Of a stretch of 64,000 bases of DNA, positions 37,673-47,733 are shown in pieces. Position 1 is the stretch's first letter. Every line of letters starts with the position of its first letter. Origin of the DNA: a bacterium (GTDB lineage Bacteria > Bacteroidota > Ignavibacteria > SZUA-365); contig JAHLLD010000003.1 of NCBI GenBank assembly GCA_020444325.1, positions 333,572-397,571 of the forward strand. The letters are read 5' to 3'. The notes below the pieces were generated by a model. The model saw only the letters and a program-made list of their open reading frames with translations, made no database searches and was not told where the DNA came from. A program made the translations under genes and the position numbers.

Positions 37673-38388
37673 CCTTCCAGCCATCCGTTTTCAGCAAAAC
37701 TGACGTATTTATTTCCGCAGATGATGATGTGGTCATGCACCGGGATATCCATCAGTTGTCCGGCCTCGACAAGCTGCCGCGTAACGAGATGATCCTCCCT
37801 GCTGGCTTCCCGCACACCGCTGGGATGATTGTGCAGGAGAATAACCGATGACGCCAGTTCGGTGACAGCGGCATGGAATACTTCACGGGGATGTACCAGG
37901 CTGGCGTTGACCGTTCCTTCCGATATCACGCATTCCTTGATGATATGTCCCGCATTGTCGAGCAAAAGCGCCATGAAGCGTTCCCGCTGCAGATCCCTCA
38001 ATCGCGGGATATACAGCGACGCGATGTCTTCAGGACTCCCGATGACACCGTCGGGCTGATCCGGGACGGCAGCGTGGCGTCTGCCGAGTTCAAACGCGGC
38101 ATGCAGTGTTACTGCTCGAGCATGACCGATGCCCGGTACTCCACAGAGTTCACGCACGGTGCGTCGTGCGAGCTGCCGCAGATTCTCATACCGATGCAGA
38201 AGATCGCGTGCGATGTCAAGGGCGGAACGTCCCCCGCTGCCGGAATTGAGAATGATGGCCAGCACTTCGGAGTCGCTGAGGACCTCAGCGCCCCGCGCCA
38301 GCATTTTTTCCCGTGGACGTTCGGTTTCAGGCCATTGTTTCATGGAAACGGTCGTTTGACCGTCGCCATGTTCGGCTGCATTCTTCAT
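37666..38388 (-). CDS. radC: RadC family JAB/MPN-domain protein
   Basis: 240 aa from ATG 38388, chosen for the GGGAGAG seven bases upstream; the frame open to 38478 is not needed. N-terminal helix-hairpin-helix region (SDSEVLAIILNSGSGGRSALDIAR, then CGVPGIGHARA). C-terminal JAB domain with the JAMM motif HNHPSGVREASREDH. Despite the name, a DNA-repair role is doubtful; the biochemical activity is unknown. Convergent with rarA. Confidence 0.93.
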   Translation of the reverse strand: MKNAAEHGDGQTTVSMKQWPETERPREKMLARGAEVLSDSEVLAIILNSGSGGRSALDIARDLLHRYENLRQLARRTVRELCGVPGIGHARAVTLHAAFELGRRHAAVPDQPDGVIGSPEDIASLYIPRLRDLQRERFMALLLDNAGHIIKECVISEGTVNASLVHPREVFHAAVTELASSVILLHNHPSGVREASREDHLVTRQLVEAGQLMDIPVHDHIIICGNKYVSFAENGWLEGQ

Positions 38389-38426
38389 CACATCTCTCCC
38401 TTTGACGTGAATGTGAAACGAGATTG

Positions 38427-40181
38427 TTACTTCGCGAAAAAGCTTTCGAGCTGTCGTATGCGTCCGTTGGAACAGCACAGGATATTTATGGCCGTATTGA
38501 TCCGGCTCTGCAGAAAATTCACCGGCGCACGCACGCCATGATGAATATTATGCAGTTTCTGCATAATCTGCGTCCGGTCCGTCGCACCGTCCTTCAAAAG
38601 GTTGAGCACGAGATGCATCGCATCGTAGCCGAAGAGAAATTCCGGACTCATCATCTGGTGACGTCTTCGCAGCGTTCTCCGCAGATTTCTCATCTCCACG
38701 GTGTTGCTGTCCGGCGCGACATCGGCCTCGAAATACACGGTGAGCCCGGCTGCTTCTCGCTGCAGCAGGTCTGGATGGTTCCAGTTTCCCGCGCCGATGA
38801 TGGTCTGTACACAACCGCTGTGCCGCACTCCCTTCAGCACTCTGACAATATCATCCCTGCTGCGCACAGGTGCAAAGAGGATACGTTTTTTTGCCCCGGT
38901 CGGGCGTTCCAGTCGTTTGCAGGTCTGTTCGAGATCATTATCCGCCCGACTGTAATACACAGGGTCAGCGATGTGCAGTCCCAGTTTTATTCCCCGTTCG
39001 TAAAAGGCCTCCGCCATCTCCCGCGGCCATGAATCATCCGGTGCAAGGACGACAGCTTCGGCGGCATCAAGCTCGAGACAGGCGAAGTCGGCGAGCAATC
39101 GCGCCCGCTCCTCCATCGGTGTATTGAGCTGAAAAATGTTTCTCCCCATGCGTGTGAGTCCGTCCGATGTCGCTGTAGGCAGCAAAACGGGCACATCCCG
39201 CTCGGCTGCCACCTCGCAGACGCGTTTTGCATCGCTGCTGAAGGCGCCGGCGAGCAGCGCTACAACCTGCGGATTCTGGAACAATGCATCAAGGCTGGTC
39301 GCAAGCGTATCGCTGGCATCGGAATGCAGCACGCGAATGCGCACTGATGGCTGCTTCCCCTCAGCGTAAAGATCGCAGGCCGTACGCATACCACGGAGGA
39401 GATGCTCCACCATTGCGCGTTTGCGCTCATCCTTCTCGCGTCCCGGAACTGCAACGGCCACGATGACTTCCTCCACCGCTTTTTTGGCTGCGCGCTTTTC
39501 CTTTCCCTGAGGCTGCCCATCTGGTGTCGGGTCGACAGCTCCCCCGCGTTGCCGTCCGGCCTGCACCTGCGTCAGCTCGGGTCGTAATCCAAGTACTGCG
39601 GCCAGTTCCTCACCTGAGGGAATACTTTTGAGGAGGGTTTCCGTTTTGCGCGTGTCATACGGAGAGAGTACGGGCTTCTGCATCTCAGCCAGTTTCCGGC
39701 GCAGCAGCAACGTATCGGAAAAGCCGGTGATCCATGCACGCAGATAGCATTCTACTGCGCGCGCACTGCCCCCTGCCAACCGCGTGGCATCCCCGGAAAT
39801 CAGCCAGCTCTCAGGGACATATGCACTTTCTGCATATCTGTCTCTGAACTCCTCGAGCAGACGCAAACCGGGTTTTGGATTCCCGGCGAACAGATACGCA
39901 CGCGCTGCCATGATGTAGGATGCGGTGGTACGCTGATGCAGTGTCTGCTGCCTGGCGAGTTTCCGGAACGATTCGGCTGCCGCTGGATACTGCTCCGCGG
40001 TGAATTCCTCGAGTGCCTGCCTGAAGCGTGCCTCCTCTTCCTCCCCGTATGGAATGGGCACCTGTGCGCGCGCAGGCATTGCAAGGAAAACAAGGACAAG
40101 GAGGAAAAGACTACGGGGAAACAGGTTTATCCTGCGGTGTAAAATATCGAAGCTGTTCCAGTGCATCTTCATTATCTGCAT
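38427..40181 (-). CDS. TPR plus type 1 periplasmic-binding-fold protein (LpoA-like)
   Basis: 584 aa. A signal peptide ending in ARAQ, then TPR-like helices (about residues 45-165, YAESAYVPESWLISGDATRL), a short charged linker, and from about 240 a periplasmic binding protein fold of the amino-acid receptor type (LLAGAFSSDAKRVCEVAAERDVPVLLPTATSDGL in part). No permease or ATPase genes are nearby. The TPR-plus-PBP order matches LpoA, the outer-membrane activator of PBP1A, though this protein has no clear lipobox. Start uncertain: ATGs at 40181, 40172 and 40166 all overlap the upstream TPR gene. Two 17-bp palindromes lie inside it. Confidence 0.8.
   Translation of the reverse strand: MQIMKMHWNSFDILHRRINLFPRSLFLLVLVFLAMPARAQVPIPYGEEEEARFRQALEEFTAEQYPAAAESFRKLARQQTLHQRTTASYIMAARAYLFAGNPKPGLRLLEEFRDRYAESAYVPESWLISGDATRLAGGSARAVECYLRAWITGFSDTLLLRRKLAEMQKPVLSPYDTRKTETLLKSIPSGEELAAVLGLRPELTQVQAGRQRGGAVDPTPDGQPQGKEKRAAKKAVEEVIVAVAVPGREKDERKRAMVEHLLRGMRTACDLYAEGKQPSVRIRVLHSDASDTLATSLDALFQNPQVVALLAGAFSSDAKRVCEVAAERDVPVLLPTATSDGLTRMGRNIFQLNTPMEERARLLADFACLELDAAEAVVLAPDDSWPREMAEAFYERGIKLGLHIADPVYYSRADNDLEQTCKRLERPTGAKKRILFAPVRSRDDIVRVLKGVRHSGCVQTIIGAGNWNHPDLLQREAAGLTVYFEADVAPDSNTVEMRNLRRTLRRRHQMMSPEFLFGYDAMHLVLNLLKDGATDRTQIMQKLHNIHHGVRAPVNFLQSRINTAINILCCSNGRIRQLESFFAK
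38549..38565. repeat. 17-bp palindrome copy in the LpoA-like gene, 3' part
   Basis: TATGCAGTTTCTGCATA, identical to two copies at 5524 and 5609. The symmetry extends two bases further on each side (ATTATGCAG...CTGCATAAT). Encodes part of MQKLHN about 45 residues from the C-terminus. Confidence 0.85.
39820..39836. repeat. 17-bp palindrome copy in the LpoA-like gene, TPR part
   Basis: TATGCACTTTCTGCATA, within codons for YAESAY in a TPR helix. TPR proteins of the YbgF type often have Y-x-x-S-x-Y here, so the amino-acid constraint alone could explain part of this copy. Confidence 0.65.
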
Positions 40182-41007
40182 CGATGTCGAGGACGTTGCG
40201 GAAATATTCTTCCGCGCGTTTTCGGTTGGATTTCAGCAGGGCGAGCTTGCCGAGTGAAAGCAGGGCGGGTACGGATTCCTGATCCTGGAGCAGCGCTTCC
40301 TTGAGCACGAGCTCGGCATTGTCGAAATCACGAAGTTTCATGTATGCACCGGCCATGGCGACGCGTGCATCATTGTGTTCCCGATCGGTGAGCAGCAGTG
40401 TGCGGAACGCGAGAACTGCTTCCTCCCACTGCTCTGCGGCCATGCGTGCGCGTCCGAGCACGAACTGCACCTGCACATCGCGTGGTGCGCGGGCAGCAGT
40501 ATTTGCGAGCACGGTAACGGCGTCATGGGGTTTTCCGGAACGCAGCAGTGTTTCCCCGAGTGCCAGGGCTGTCCCGGTATTGTCAGGTTGAAACTCCAGG
40601 CTCAGCCGCAGGTGCCGTTCGGCGTGTGCCAGTTCGCCCTGCCGCCAGTATATGAGTCCGAGCGAATAATGCACCTTCGGCAATTTCTGTCCCGCAAGCT
40701 GCTGCATGTAAAACAGCGCACGATCGAGGTCATCACTCTGATAGCAGGCGATGCCGAGGGAGTAAAGGATATCGGGATTGTGTGCGTCGTGTCGCAGTGC
40801 CTGCAGCAGGATCACTTCCGCAGCCTGGAGATTCCCCATTTCGAGATACACGTTCCCGAGCCTGATGCGAAGATCGAGACGTTCGGGAAAGGTATCGATC
40901 AGGCGCTGATACACCTGCACGGCATGCAGCCACATGGCGTGATCCTCATAGTACCGGGCTTCGTCAAGAAGCTGACTGACACGGTGTTCGTTCACGCTTA
41001 TTCCCAC
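40111..41007 (-). CDS. tetratricopeptide-repeat protein
   Basis: 298 aa, at least six TPR units over almost the whole length (for example [23 protein letters not shown] and [28 protein letters not shown] in parts). No signal peptide, so cytoplasmic unless the start is wrong. Start taken as GTG 41007, overlapping the guaA stop by 10 bases; GTG 40995 is another choice. Its 3' end overlaps the LpoA-like gene start. Likely a scaffold; partner unknown. Confidence 0.85.
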   Translation of the reverse strand: MGISVNEHRVSQLLDEARYYEDHAMWLHAVQVYQRLIDTFPERLDLRIRLGNVYLEMGNLQAAEVILLQALRHDAHNPDILYSLGIACYQSDDLDRALFYMQQLAGQKLPKVHYSLGLIYWRQGELAHAERHLRLSLEFQPDNTGTALALGETLLRSGKPHDAVTVLANTAARAPRDVQVQFVLGRARMAAEQWEEAVLAFRTLLLTDREHNDARVAMAGAYMKLRDFDNAELVLKEALLQDQESVPALLSLGKLALLKSNRKRAEEYFRNVLDIDADNEDALEQLRYFTPQDKPVSP

Positions 41008-42539
41008 TCGATGGTTGCTGGCGGCTTGGAGCTGATATCGTAAACAACACGGTTGACACCGCGTACTTCGTTGATGACGCGGTTGGAAATCCGCTCGAGC
41101 ACATTGTAGGGAACACGTGCCCAGTCGGCGGTCATGCCGTCGAGACTGGTGACCGCGCGCAGCGCGATCGTGAATTCATAGGTGCGCGCATCGCCCATGA
41201 CACCAACGGATTTGACAGGCAGCAGCACGGAAAACGCCTGCCAGATATTATCATATTCCCCTGCCTTTCGGATTTCCTCGAGATAGATTTCATCCACCTC
41301 GCGAAGCAGGTCGAGCTGCTCGCGATCAATCGCGCCAAGGACGCGGATTGCGAGTCCGGGACCGGGGAACGGGTGCCGTTCGAGAATATGTGCAGGAATG
41401 CCGAGTTCTCTGCCGACACTGCGCACTTCATCCTTGAACAGTTCGCGGAAAGGCTCGATGAGCTTGAAGTTCATACGCTCGGGGAGTCCGCCGACATTGT
41501 GATGCGACTTGATCGTGGCTGAGGGACCCTTGAAATTCACGGATTCGATAACATCCGGGTACAGTGTACCCTGCGCGAGGAAGGCTGCATCGCGGAACTC
41601 GGCGGCTTCTTTCTCGAACACTTCTATGAAGGTGTTGCCGATGATCTTGCGCTTCTGTTCGGGATCGGTAACACCGGCGAGTTTATCGAGGAAGAGATCG
41701 GTGGCATCCACGAATTTCAACGGAATGTGGAATTCGTCGCGGAAGGTTTCAACGACCTGGGCGCTTTCGTTCTTCCGCATCACCCCGTTGTCGATGTGGA
41801 TGCACTGCAGCTGATCGCCGATCGCTTCATGCAGCAGGACGGCGGCAACCGCGGAATCGACACCACCACTCAGCGCACAGATGACGCGCTGATCACCGAC
41901 GGTGGATCGGATGTCTTCGATCGACTGTTCGATGAAGGACCGTGGGTTCCAGCCACCCTTCGCACCGGCGATCCCATAGACGAAGTTTTTCAGGATTGTT
42001 TTTCCTTCCGCCGAATGCACCACCTCGGGGTGAAACTGCACACCGTATTGTTTTTTTGCGGCGTTGCGGATCGCACAGATCGGTGCGTTCTCCGTATGCG
42101 CGATCACTTCGAAATCCGATGGAATCTTCGAGAGCGAATCGCCATGACTCATCCAGACCACACTGTCGGTTGCAACGCCCGAGAACAGGTCGTCCTGGTT
42201 GTCGAGCTTGAGTTCCGCCTTTCCGTATTCACGCCGCGCCGCGGGATCAACGGCACCATCATGATGCACCGCAATCAGCTGCAGTCCGTAGCAGATGCCA
42301 AGAACGGGAATATCGAGTTCGAAGATATCTTCGGAGACGCGCGGCGCGCCCTCCTCGTACACGCTGTTGGGTCCGCCACTGAGAATGATCCCGACGGGAC
42401 GGTTTGCCTTGATGGCGTCCATCGCGAGATGAAAGGGGTGAATCTCACAGTACACACCGAGTTCCCGGATGCGGCGCGCGATGAGCTGGGTATACTGAGA
42501 CCCGAAATCCAGAATACAGATCCATTCAGGGTGATGCAT
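40998..42539 (-). CDS. guaA: GMP synthase (glutamine-hydrolysing)
   Basis: 513 aa; XMP + Gln + ATP to GMP. N-terminal class I amidotransferase with nucleophile Cys in [10 protein letters not shown] and the His-Glu pair in [13 protein letters not shown]-pyrophosphatase loop [15 protein letters not shown], then the C-terminal dimerisation domain ending ATIEWE. Full length. Located between gcvH and the TPR gene with a terminator upstream, so it probably has its own promoter. Confidence 0.97.
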   Translation of the reverse strand: MHHPEWICILDFGSQYTQLIARRIRELGVYCEIHPFHLAMDAIKANRPVGIILSGGPNSVYEEGAPRVSEDIFELDIPVLGICYGLQLIAVHHDGAVDPAARREYGKAELKLDNQDDLFSGVATDSVVWMSHGDSLSKIPSDFEVIAHTENAPICAIRNAAKKQYGVQFHPEVVHSAEGKTILKNFVYGIAGAKGGWNPRSFIEQSIEDIRSTVGDQRVICALSGGVDSAVAAVLLHEAIGDQLQCIHIDNGVMRKNESAQVVETFRDEFHIPLKFVDATDLFLDKLAGVTDPEQKRKIIGNTFIEVFEKEAAEFRDAAFLAQGTLYPDVIESVNFKGPSATIKSHHNVGGLPERMNFKLIEPFRELFKDEVRSVGRELGIPAHILERHPFPGPGLAIRVLGAIDREQLDLLREVDEIYLEEIRKAGEYDNIWQAFSVLLPVKSVGVMGDARTYEFTIALRAVTSLDGMTADWARVPYNVLERISNRVINEVRGVNRVVYDISSKPPATIEWE

Positions 42540-42557
42540 GACATTTCCGCGGGAGGT

Positions 42558-42601
42558 GAAAAAAACGCTGACCGGACGGAAGCTTCCTCCATCCGGTCAG
42601 C
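42558..42601 (-). terminator. rho-independent terminator after gcvH
   Basis: Perfect 10-bp stem GCTGACCGGA (42567-42576) with TCCGGTCAGC (42592-42601). On the minus strand a run of seven T follows the stem (42559-42565). It ends the efp-accB-accC-gcvH run before guaA. Confidence 0.88.
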
Positions 42602-42619
42602 ACAATTGTGAGGGTGTGA

Positions 42620-42997
42620 CTACTGTCCGATCAGTGCCTTGTACTTCTCAACGTCAAGCAGTCCATCGAGATCACCTTCATTGTCGATGCTCATCTTCAC
42701 CATCCAGCCGTTGCCGTAGGGATCCGAGTTGACGATTTCCGGGCTTCCCTCGAGCTCACTGTTGATTTCGGTAATCGTACCTGCGATGGGAGCGATCAGG
42801 TCGGATACAGTCTTCACTGCCTCGATGCTGCCGAAGCTTTCGCCTGCTGTCACAGCGCGTGCTTCGGGAATATCGACGAATACCACGTCTCCGAGCTCAC
42901 CCTGTGCATACTCGGTGATTCCGATGGTGGCAACGCCGTCTTCGACCTTTACCCACTCATGAGAATCGGTGTACTTGAGATTTTCGGGGAAATTCAT
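42620..42997 (-). CDS. gcvH: glycine cleavage system H protein
   Basis: 125 aa, lipoyl carrier of the glycine cleavage complex. The lipoyl-lysine is in SIEAVKTVSDLIAP (about residue 63), and the C-terminal GNGWMVKMSI strand fits. AAGGAG before ATG 42997. The P, T and L partners are not in the window, and it follows accC by about 40 bases. A terminator ends the unit. Confidence 0.96.
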   Translation of the reverse strand: MNFPENLKYTDSHEWVKVEDGVATIGITEYAQGELGDVVFVDIPEARAVTAGESFGSIEAVKTVSDLIAPIAGTITEINSELEGSPEIVNSDPYGNGWMVKMSIDNEGDLDGLLDVEKYKALIGQ

Positions 42998-43039
42998 AGA
43001 TCACTCCTTGAAAAAAACCGGTGATATTGCTTGTCTGAA

Positions 43040-44374
43040 TTATTCGAACGATTCGAGGAAATGCGTATCGAAATCGCCTTCCCTGAATTTGCTGTTCAGC
43101 ATGACTTTTTTGTGAAACGGAATGGTGGAGCTCACGCCTTCGATGATGAACTCCTCGAGCGCCTGCCGCATGCGGTCAATAGCCTCTTCCCGGTTGCTGC
43201 CGTAAACGATGAGCTTTGCGATCATCGAGTCGTAATACGGTGGGATGCGATACCCTTGGTACGCGTGGGATTCAACGCGCACACCGAGTCCGCTCGGCGA
43301 ATGCCAGGTCACGATGCGGCCCGGAGAGGGACGAAAATCGTGATCCGGGTCCTCGGCATTGATACGGCATTCAATCGAGTGTCCCTTCGGTGGCGCGTAG
43401 CCTTCCTCCGGCAGCGCTTCCCCGGCGGCGATCCGTATCTGTTCACGAATAAGATCGACGCCCGTCACCTCTTCGGTTACGGGGTGTTCGACCTGAATAC
43501 GTGTATTCATTTCCATGAAATAGAAACTGCCGCTGGCATCGAGCAGAAACTCGATGGTGCCGGCGCCTTCGTAGTTGATACTCTTTGCGGCGGCAACGGC
43601 GGCGTCTCCCATGCGCTGACGCAGCTCGGGCGTTACCGCGGGAGACGGTGATTCCTCGATCAGTTTCTGATGCCTGCGTTGAATCGAACAGTCACGTTCC
43701 CCGAGATGCACGACATTGCCGTGCTGATCACCGAGGATCTGCACCTCGACGTGACGGGGACGCTCGATGTATTTTTCGATGTACAGGTCGCCGTTGTTGA
43801 AGGAAGATTCCGCTTCCGCCTTAGCCATACGGAACTGACGGTCGAACTCCTCCTTATCACGCACGATGCGCATGCCTTTGCCTCCGCCTCCGGCCGATGC
43901 CTTGATGATGACCGGCATGTCCATTCCCTCGAGCACGGCATGCGCCGCGTCAAGGTCTTTCACCACACCGTCACTGCCGGGCACCGTCGGAACGTTGGCC
44001 TCCTGCACCGTGGCCTTGGCGAGGGATTTGTTTCCCATGCGGTTGATCATGTCTGGCGAAGGACCGATGAATTTGATCCCCGACTCCTGGCATATTTCTG
44101 AAAACTCGGCGTTTTCAGCGAGGAAACCGTACCCGGGATGAATGGCGTCGGCACCGGTAATTTCCGCAGCAGCGAGGATGCGGGGAATGTTGAGATAACT
44201 TTCGCGTCCCGCCGGGGGACCGATACAGACGGCTTCGTCCGCAAAACGCACGTGCAGGGAATCCTCGTCCGCCGTGGAATACACCGCGACGGTGGGCACA
44301 CCCATGACTTTGCAGGTGCGGATAATACGGAGAGCTATTTCGCCTCTGTTGGCGATCAGAATTTTCGAAAACAC
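43040..44374 (-). CDS. accC: acetyl-CoA carboxylase biotin carboxylase subunit
   Basis: 444 aa, ATP-grasp enzyme that carboxylates biotin on AccB, the first step of fatty-acid synthesis. N-terminal [18 protein letters not shown], the Gly-rich [27 protein letters not shown] and the RINAEDP block are all present. GTG start at 44374 with GAGGT upstream. 44 bases after accB in a conserved efp-accB-accC order. Confidence 0.97.
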   Translation of the reverse strand: MFSKILIANRGEIALRIIRTCKVMGVPTVAVYSTADEDSLHVRFADEAVCIGPPAGRESYLNIPRILAAAEITGADAIHPGYGFLAENAEFSEICQESGIKFIGPSPDMINRMGNKSLAKATVQEANVPTVPGSDGVVKDLDAAHAVLEGMDMPVIIKASAGGGGKGMRIVRDKEEFDRQFRMAKAEAESSFNNGDLYIEKYIERPRHVEVQILGDQHGNVVHLGERDCSIQRRHQKLIEESPSPAVTPELRQRMGDAAVAAAKSINYEGAGTIEFLLDASGSFYFMEMNTRIQVEHPVTEEVTGVDLIREQIRIAAGEALPEEGYAPPKGHSIECRINAEDPDHDFRPSPGRIVTWHSPSGLGVRVESHAYQGYRIPPYYDSMIAKLIVYGSNREEAIDRMRQALEEFIIEGVSSTIPFHKKVMLNSKFREGDFDTHFLESFE

Positions 44375-44418
44375 GTGGGAACCTCGATTTCGGTTAGCGT
44401 CCCTCGAGGGAAGCGGTG

Positions 44419-44895
44419 TTAAGAAGGATCAATGACGAAAAGCGGCTGGTCGTATTCCACCGGCTGTCCGTTCTCGACGAGAATCTTCTTGAGGGTGCCA
44501 GAGACATCGGCTTCGATCTCGTTCATGATTTTCATCGCTTCGATGATGCAGATCGACTGTCCCTTGGTCACGCTCTGGCCGACTTCCACGAAGGGTGCGT
44601 CTTCCGGTGACGGTGCGCGGTAGAACGTACCAACGATGGGACTCCGCACCTCGTGTCCGCTTTCCGCTGCAGCCGGAGCAGCCTCCGCAGCCGCTTCCGT
44701 CGCCGGTGCAGGTGCTGCCGCGGGGACAGGTGCGGCCACAGGTGCTGCCGGGGCGGCGGCAATCTGTGCGACAGGCATTTCGCTGTAATGCGTACGCGTG
44801 ACGCGCAGACGCATGCCTTCCTCTTCGACTTCAAGCTCGGCTATCTGGCTGTCTGTCACGATTTTTACGAGTTTCCGAATTAACTGTACGTCCAT
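44419..44895 (-). CDS. accB: biotin carboxyl carrier protein of acetyl-CoA carboxylase
   Basis: 158 aa. N-terminal helix region ([27 protein letters not shown]), a Pro/Ala-rich flexible linker (about 55-85), and a biotinyl domain with the biotin-accepting Lys in [17 protein letters not shown] before ATG 44895. Partner of AccC, encoded next. Confidence 0.97.
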   Translation of the reverse strand: MDVQLIRKLVKIVTDSQIAELEVEEEGMRLRVTRTHYSEMPVAQIAAAPAAPVAAPVPAAAPAPATEAAAEAAPAAAESGHEVRSPIVGTFYRAPSPEDAPFVEVGQSVTKGQSICIIEAMKIMNEIEADVSGTLKKILVENGQPVEYDQPLFVIDPS

Positions 44896-44928
44896 TTCGG
44901 CTCCGTGTATAATAGAATCATTAGCGTA

Positions 44929-45489
44929 TTACTTGACGCGCTCGAGATACTCACCGGATCGTGTATCGATCTTGAGCACTTCACCTTCTTCAATGAAGAG
45001 TGGGACGTTCACCGTCGCACCGGTTTCCACAATGGCTTTCTTGCTGCCACCCTGTGCGGTGTCGCCACGCACGCCGGGTTCGGTCTCCGTCACCTCGAGC
45101 TCCACTGTGATCGGGAGTTCTCCGGAAATGGCGGTTTCACCATCCATCAGAATCTCGCACACTTCTCCTTCCTTGAGGAAACGCACGGAATCTCCGAAGT
45201 TTTCTGCAGAAACATGAATCTGGTCATAGGTTTCCTGATCCATGAAGCAGAGGTATTCGCCCTCGGGGTAGAGGTATTGAAACTTCCGGCGTTCGACGCG
45301 CACGACGTCCACGTTCTCACTGGGACGAAAACGCTGTTCGAAGCTTGCGCCCGTGCGCATGTTTCTGAGTTTGGTCTGTACCATGGCGCCGCCCTTTCCA
45401 GGCTTGTGATGGCGCCATTCAACGATTTGATGCAATTCGCCGTTGAAGCGGATGATCAATCCGTTCCGAAAATCCGTCGTTGAACCCAT
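44929..45489 (-). CDS. efp: translation elongation factor P
   Basis: 186 aa, three-domain EF-P that relieves ribosome stalling at polyproline. The domain I loop is KPGKGGA with Lys32 at the modification position. Neither EpmA/EpmB nor EarP genes are in the window, so the type of modification is open. First gene of the efp-accB-accC-gcvH run, divergent from the lipoprotein cassette at 45714. Confidence 0.96.
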   Translation of the reverse strand: MGSTTDFRNGLIIRFNGELHQIVEWRHHKPGKGGAMVQTKLRNMRTGASFEQRFRPSENVDVVRVERRKFQYLYPEGEYLCFMDQETYDQIHVSAENFGDSVRFLKEGEVCEILMDGETAISGELPITVELEVTETEPGVRGDTAQGGSKKAIVETGATVNVPLFIEEGEVLKIDTRSGEYLERVK

Positions 45490-45713
45490 AAATTCCGTTT
45501 ACTTATACTGATGTGGATGAGTGGAAATCAAAGTAAAATCAAAGTTAGGGCGGGTGTGAAATAAAGTCAAGGTCATGCGCAGGAGAGAAGAACTGAAAAC
45601 GCATGTAAATGCTCTGTTTAGTATATCCCCTGCCGGACTGTCAGGTTTGCGTTTCCCGGCCCGCTCGAGGGATGTATTTCTCTGCTCAGGCCTTTTCACT
45701 ATCTTTCAGGGAT

Positions 45714-46778
45714 ATGAAAAATCAGAACACAACAAACAGCTCAGCTCCGGAAAATCGCGATGCGCTGCATGGTGGGGTTGCCGTGGGAACGCGCATTCTC
45801 CTTCTTGTTCTGCTCCTTCTTCCCTTCGCTGGCTGCGGCAAGGGCGACAAGGCGATTCCAAAGGAGGAAACCGGAGAGCCCAATGCCATTTCTCCGGAAT
45901 TGCAGCTGTATAAGGACGCCCGCAGCACGTTTCGCGACTGGGTGACGCTGTTCCAGCGTCCCAGGGAAACTGCTGGTCCTTTTAGGGACCTGTCCGCCGT
46001 GAGCCGCCGCCGTCTCGCGGCACGGGGCGTGAAGAATGCGAAGGAGTTCGCGGACTGGATGCAGCGCGAGGAGGATCGCGGCAGGGCTCCGTTCATATAC
46101 GAATTTTCGCGTTTTGACATTCTTGACATCGATGTGCGCGACAGCAGCAAGGCGGTGATCACGGCGAGTTTTCTCGTACACCGGCACCAGAACACGTTTG
46201 AAAGCGTGAGTTCGTTTTTCCTCGTCCGCGAGAATGGCACATGGCGCGTACCGTTCGCGGAGTCCGGCAATTTCGAAACGTCATGGTGGCAAAAGGAAAA
46301 AAACTTCCTCTCACGGCTGCGGGAGGAAGGCATGGCCCATTATGTGGAAGATGATATAGGACTGAGTTTCGCCTACCCGATGACCTGGGATATCAACGAC
46401 CACGTCTCCGTCGGTTTCCCCGGTGAAGGAACACATGAGGGATACGAGCTGCAGTACATCGACCCCACAACTCTTACTCCTGCCGCCATCGTGCGCATAG
46501 CGGTGCTCACACCTGATGGGACCATGATTACGGACACGCTTTCAGGCTCCGCTGAAGCTGATTCCAGCCGGGGTCTGATCATGGAGTCACGCCGGGTCGT
46601 GCAACCGGAACAAGCCTCCCCCATGGCAGGTACACTGCAGGTGCTGCGCTCGGCAGAAGATGGCCGGCGCGTGCTTTTCTACACGCTCTTCGCCGGCGAA
46701 GGCGAGAGCAGCCGTTTCGATCAGACCTTCAAGAGCATACGACAGTCCATCATTCTCCACAAGGAACAGATTCCCTGA
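45714..46778 (+). CDS. lipoprotein of unknown function
   Basis: 354 aa from ATG 45714, which gives a proper signal peptide; the frame upstream to 45609 is not coding-like. Lipobox LLPFAGCGKGD. The first mature half contains an NTF2/Tim44-like impression (FLVHRHQNTFESVSSFFLVRENGTWRVPF in part). The second half (about 215-350) is a PsbP-like or stress-response-like beta domain (IGLSFAYPMTWDINDHVSVGFP in part). No firm family. First gene of a four-gene envelope cassette. Confidence 0.8.
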   Translation: MKNQNTTNSSAPENRDALHGGVAVGTRILLLVLLLLPFAGCGKGDKAIPKEETGEPNAISPELQLYKDARSTFRDWVTLFQRPRETAGPFRDLSAVSRRRLAARGVKNAKEFADWMQREEDRGRAPFIYEFSRFDILDIDVRDSSKAVITASFLVHRHQNTFESVSSFFLVRENGTWRVPFAESGNFETSWWQKEKNFLSRLREEGMAHYVEDDIGLSFAYPMTWDINDHVSVGFPGEGTHEGYELQYIDPTTLTPAAIVRIAVLTPDGTMITDTLSGSAEADSSRGLIMESRRVVQPEQASPMAGTLQVLRSAEDGRRVLFYTLFAGEGESSRFDQTFKSIRQSIILHKEQIP

Positions 46779-47722
46779 TGCGCATATTCCTCGTCTTCTC
46801 TCTCCTTTTCCTTGGCTTCATTACCGCCTGTGGTTCGGATACCCGCGATCACGAATCCGCCACCGATGGCGGCAATGCATCAGCTGCAGCGACGGACTCC
46901 ACTCCCGCCGCTGAGCCGGCATCTGCCACACCTTCGAATCCCATGCAGCGCGCGGAACTGGGATATCATCCCGATCCCGCTCTCAAGAAGCAACTGCAGG
47001 CGGAACTGCTCGATATTGCAACCACGAGGAAGCAGAATGAAAGCGATGAGCAGATTCCTGCGATGATCAATGAGCTCACGAGTCTCTTCCGCTCCCTCTC
47101 CGTCACGGCCCGGGCGCTCGATCGTCACGGCGATTTCCAGAAGGAAATCAATACGGAAATCTCGCGGTTTCGACAGGCGGAAGTCGAGAAAACGGATGAT
47201 GCGGCAAAAATCATGAACGCCATGAGCGGTGTGTACCAGATGTACGCCCTGCTTGCGAAGATGAAATTCCTCGGGCAGCCGGAGAAGCAGGAAGAAATTC
47301 AGAAGATCAACGATATCACCGTGCAGAATCTGCGTCCCGGCTCACAGGCGGTGGAAGCGGCTGCATCGATTGCGGATGCCTGCTACAACCTGACTTCGAT
47401 GATCATGCAGGATATTGATTCTGAAAACCGTTTCGCGAAGGCATTCGAACAGATCGAACGGCAGTATCAGCAGGGAATACGCGTTGCGAAAAAGGAAGAA
47501 GACCATTACATCAACGGGATGTTCCGCACCTTCGAGGTCTCGCAGCTCTGGGCCCTGAGCCTGAATCCTGAGCGGGAGAAGGACGTGGCGAAAATGAACA
47601 AGGGTGTTTCCGACGAAAGTGCGGAAGCGGAAACCGTTGGCACACAGATGAATGTCGCCACACGGTATCTCTTTTTCATTTCGTATATCATTGCGGAAGA
47701 TACTGTCGAACTCACGCTCTGA
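46778..47722 (+). CDS. helical lipoprotein of unknown function
   Basis: 314 aa. Lipobox GFITACGS, then an Ala/Thr/Ser/Pro-rich linker of about 40 residues, then an all-helical domain (for example MINELTSLFRSLSVTARALDRH in part and QIERQYQQGIRVAKKEED). Not recognised. Its ATG shares one base with the previous stop (TGATG), so translation is probably coupled and the two lipoproteins may act together. Confidence 0.8.
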   Translation: MRIFLVFSLLFLGFITACGSDTRDHESATDGGNASAAATDSTPAAEPASATPSNPMQRAELGYHPDPALKKQLQAELLDIATTRKQNESDEQIPAMINELTSLFRSLSVTARALDRHGDFQKEINTEISRFRQAEVEKTDDAAKIMNAMSGVYQMYALLAKMKFLGQPEKQEEIQKINDITVQNLRPGSQAVEAAASIADACYNLTSMIMQDIDSENRFAKAFEQIERQYQQGIRVAKKEEDHYINGMFRTFEVSQLWALSLNPEREKDVAKMNKGVSDESAEAETVGTQMNVATRYLFFISYIIAEDTVELTL

Positions 47723-47733
47723 GCCCTGCTGAC

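Noticed and set aside
38427-40181. Amino-acid ABC transporter substrate-binding protein
   Set aside because: No permease or ATPase genes nearby and the N-terminal TPR region is not found in ordinary transporter receptors; kept only as fold description.
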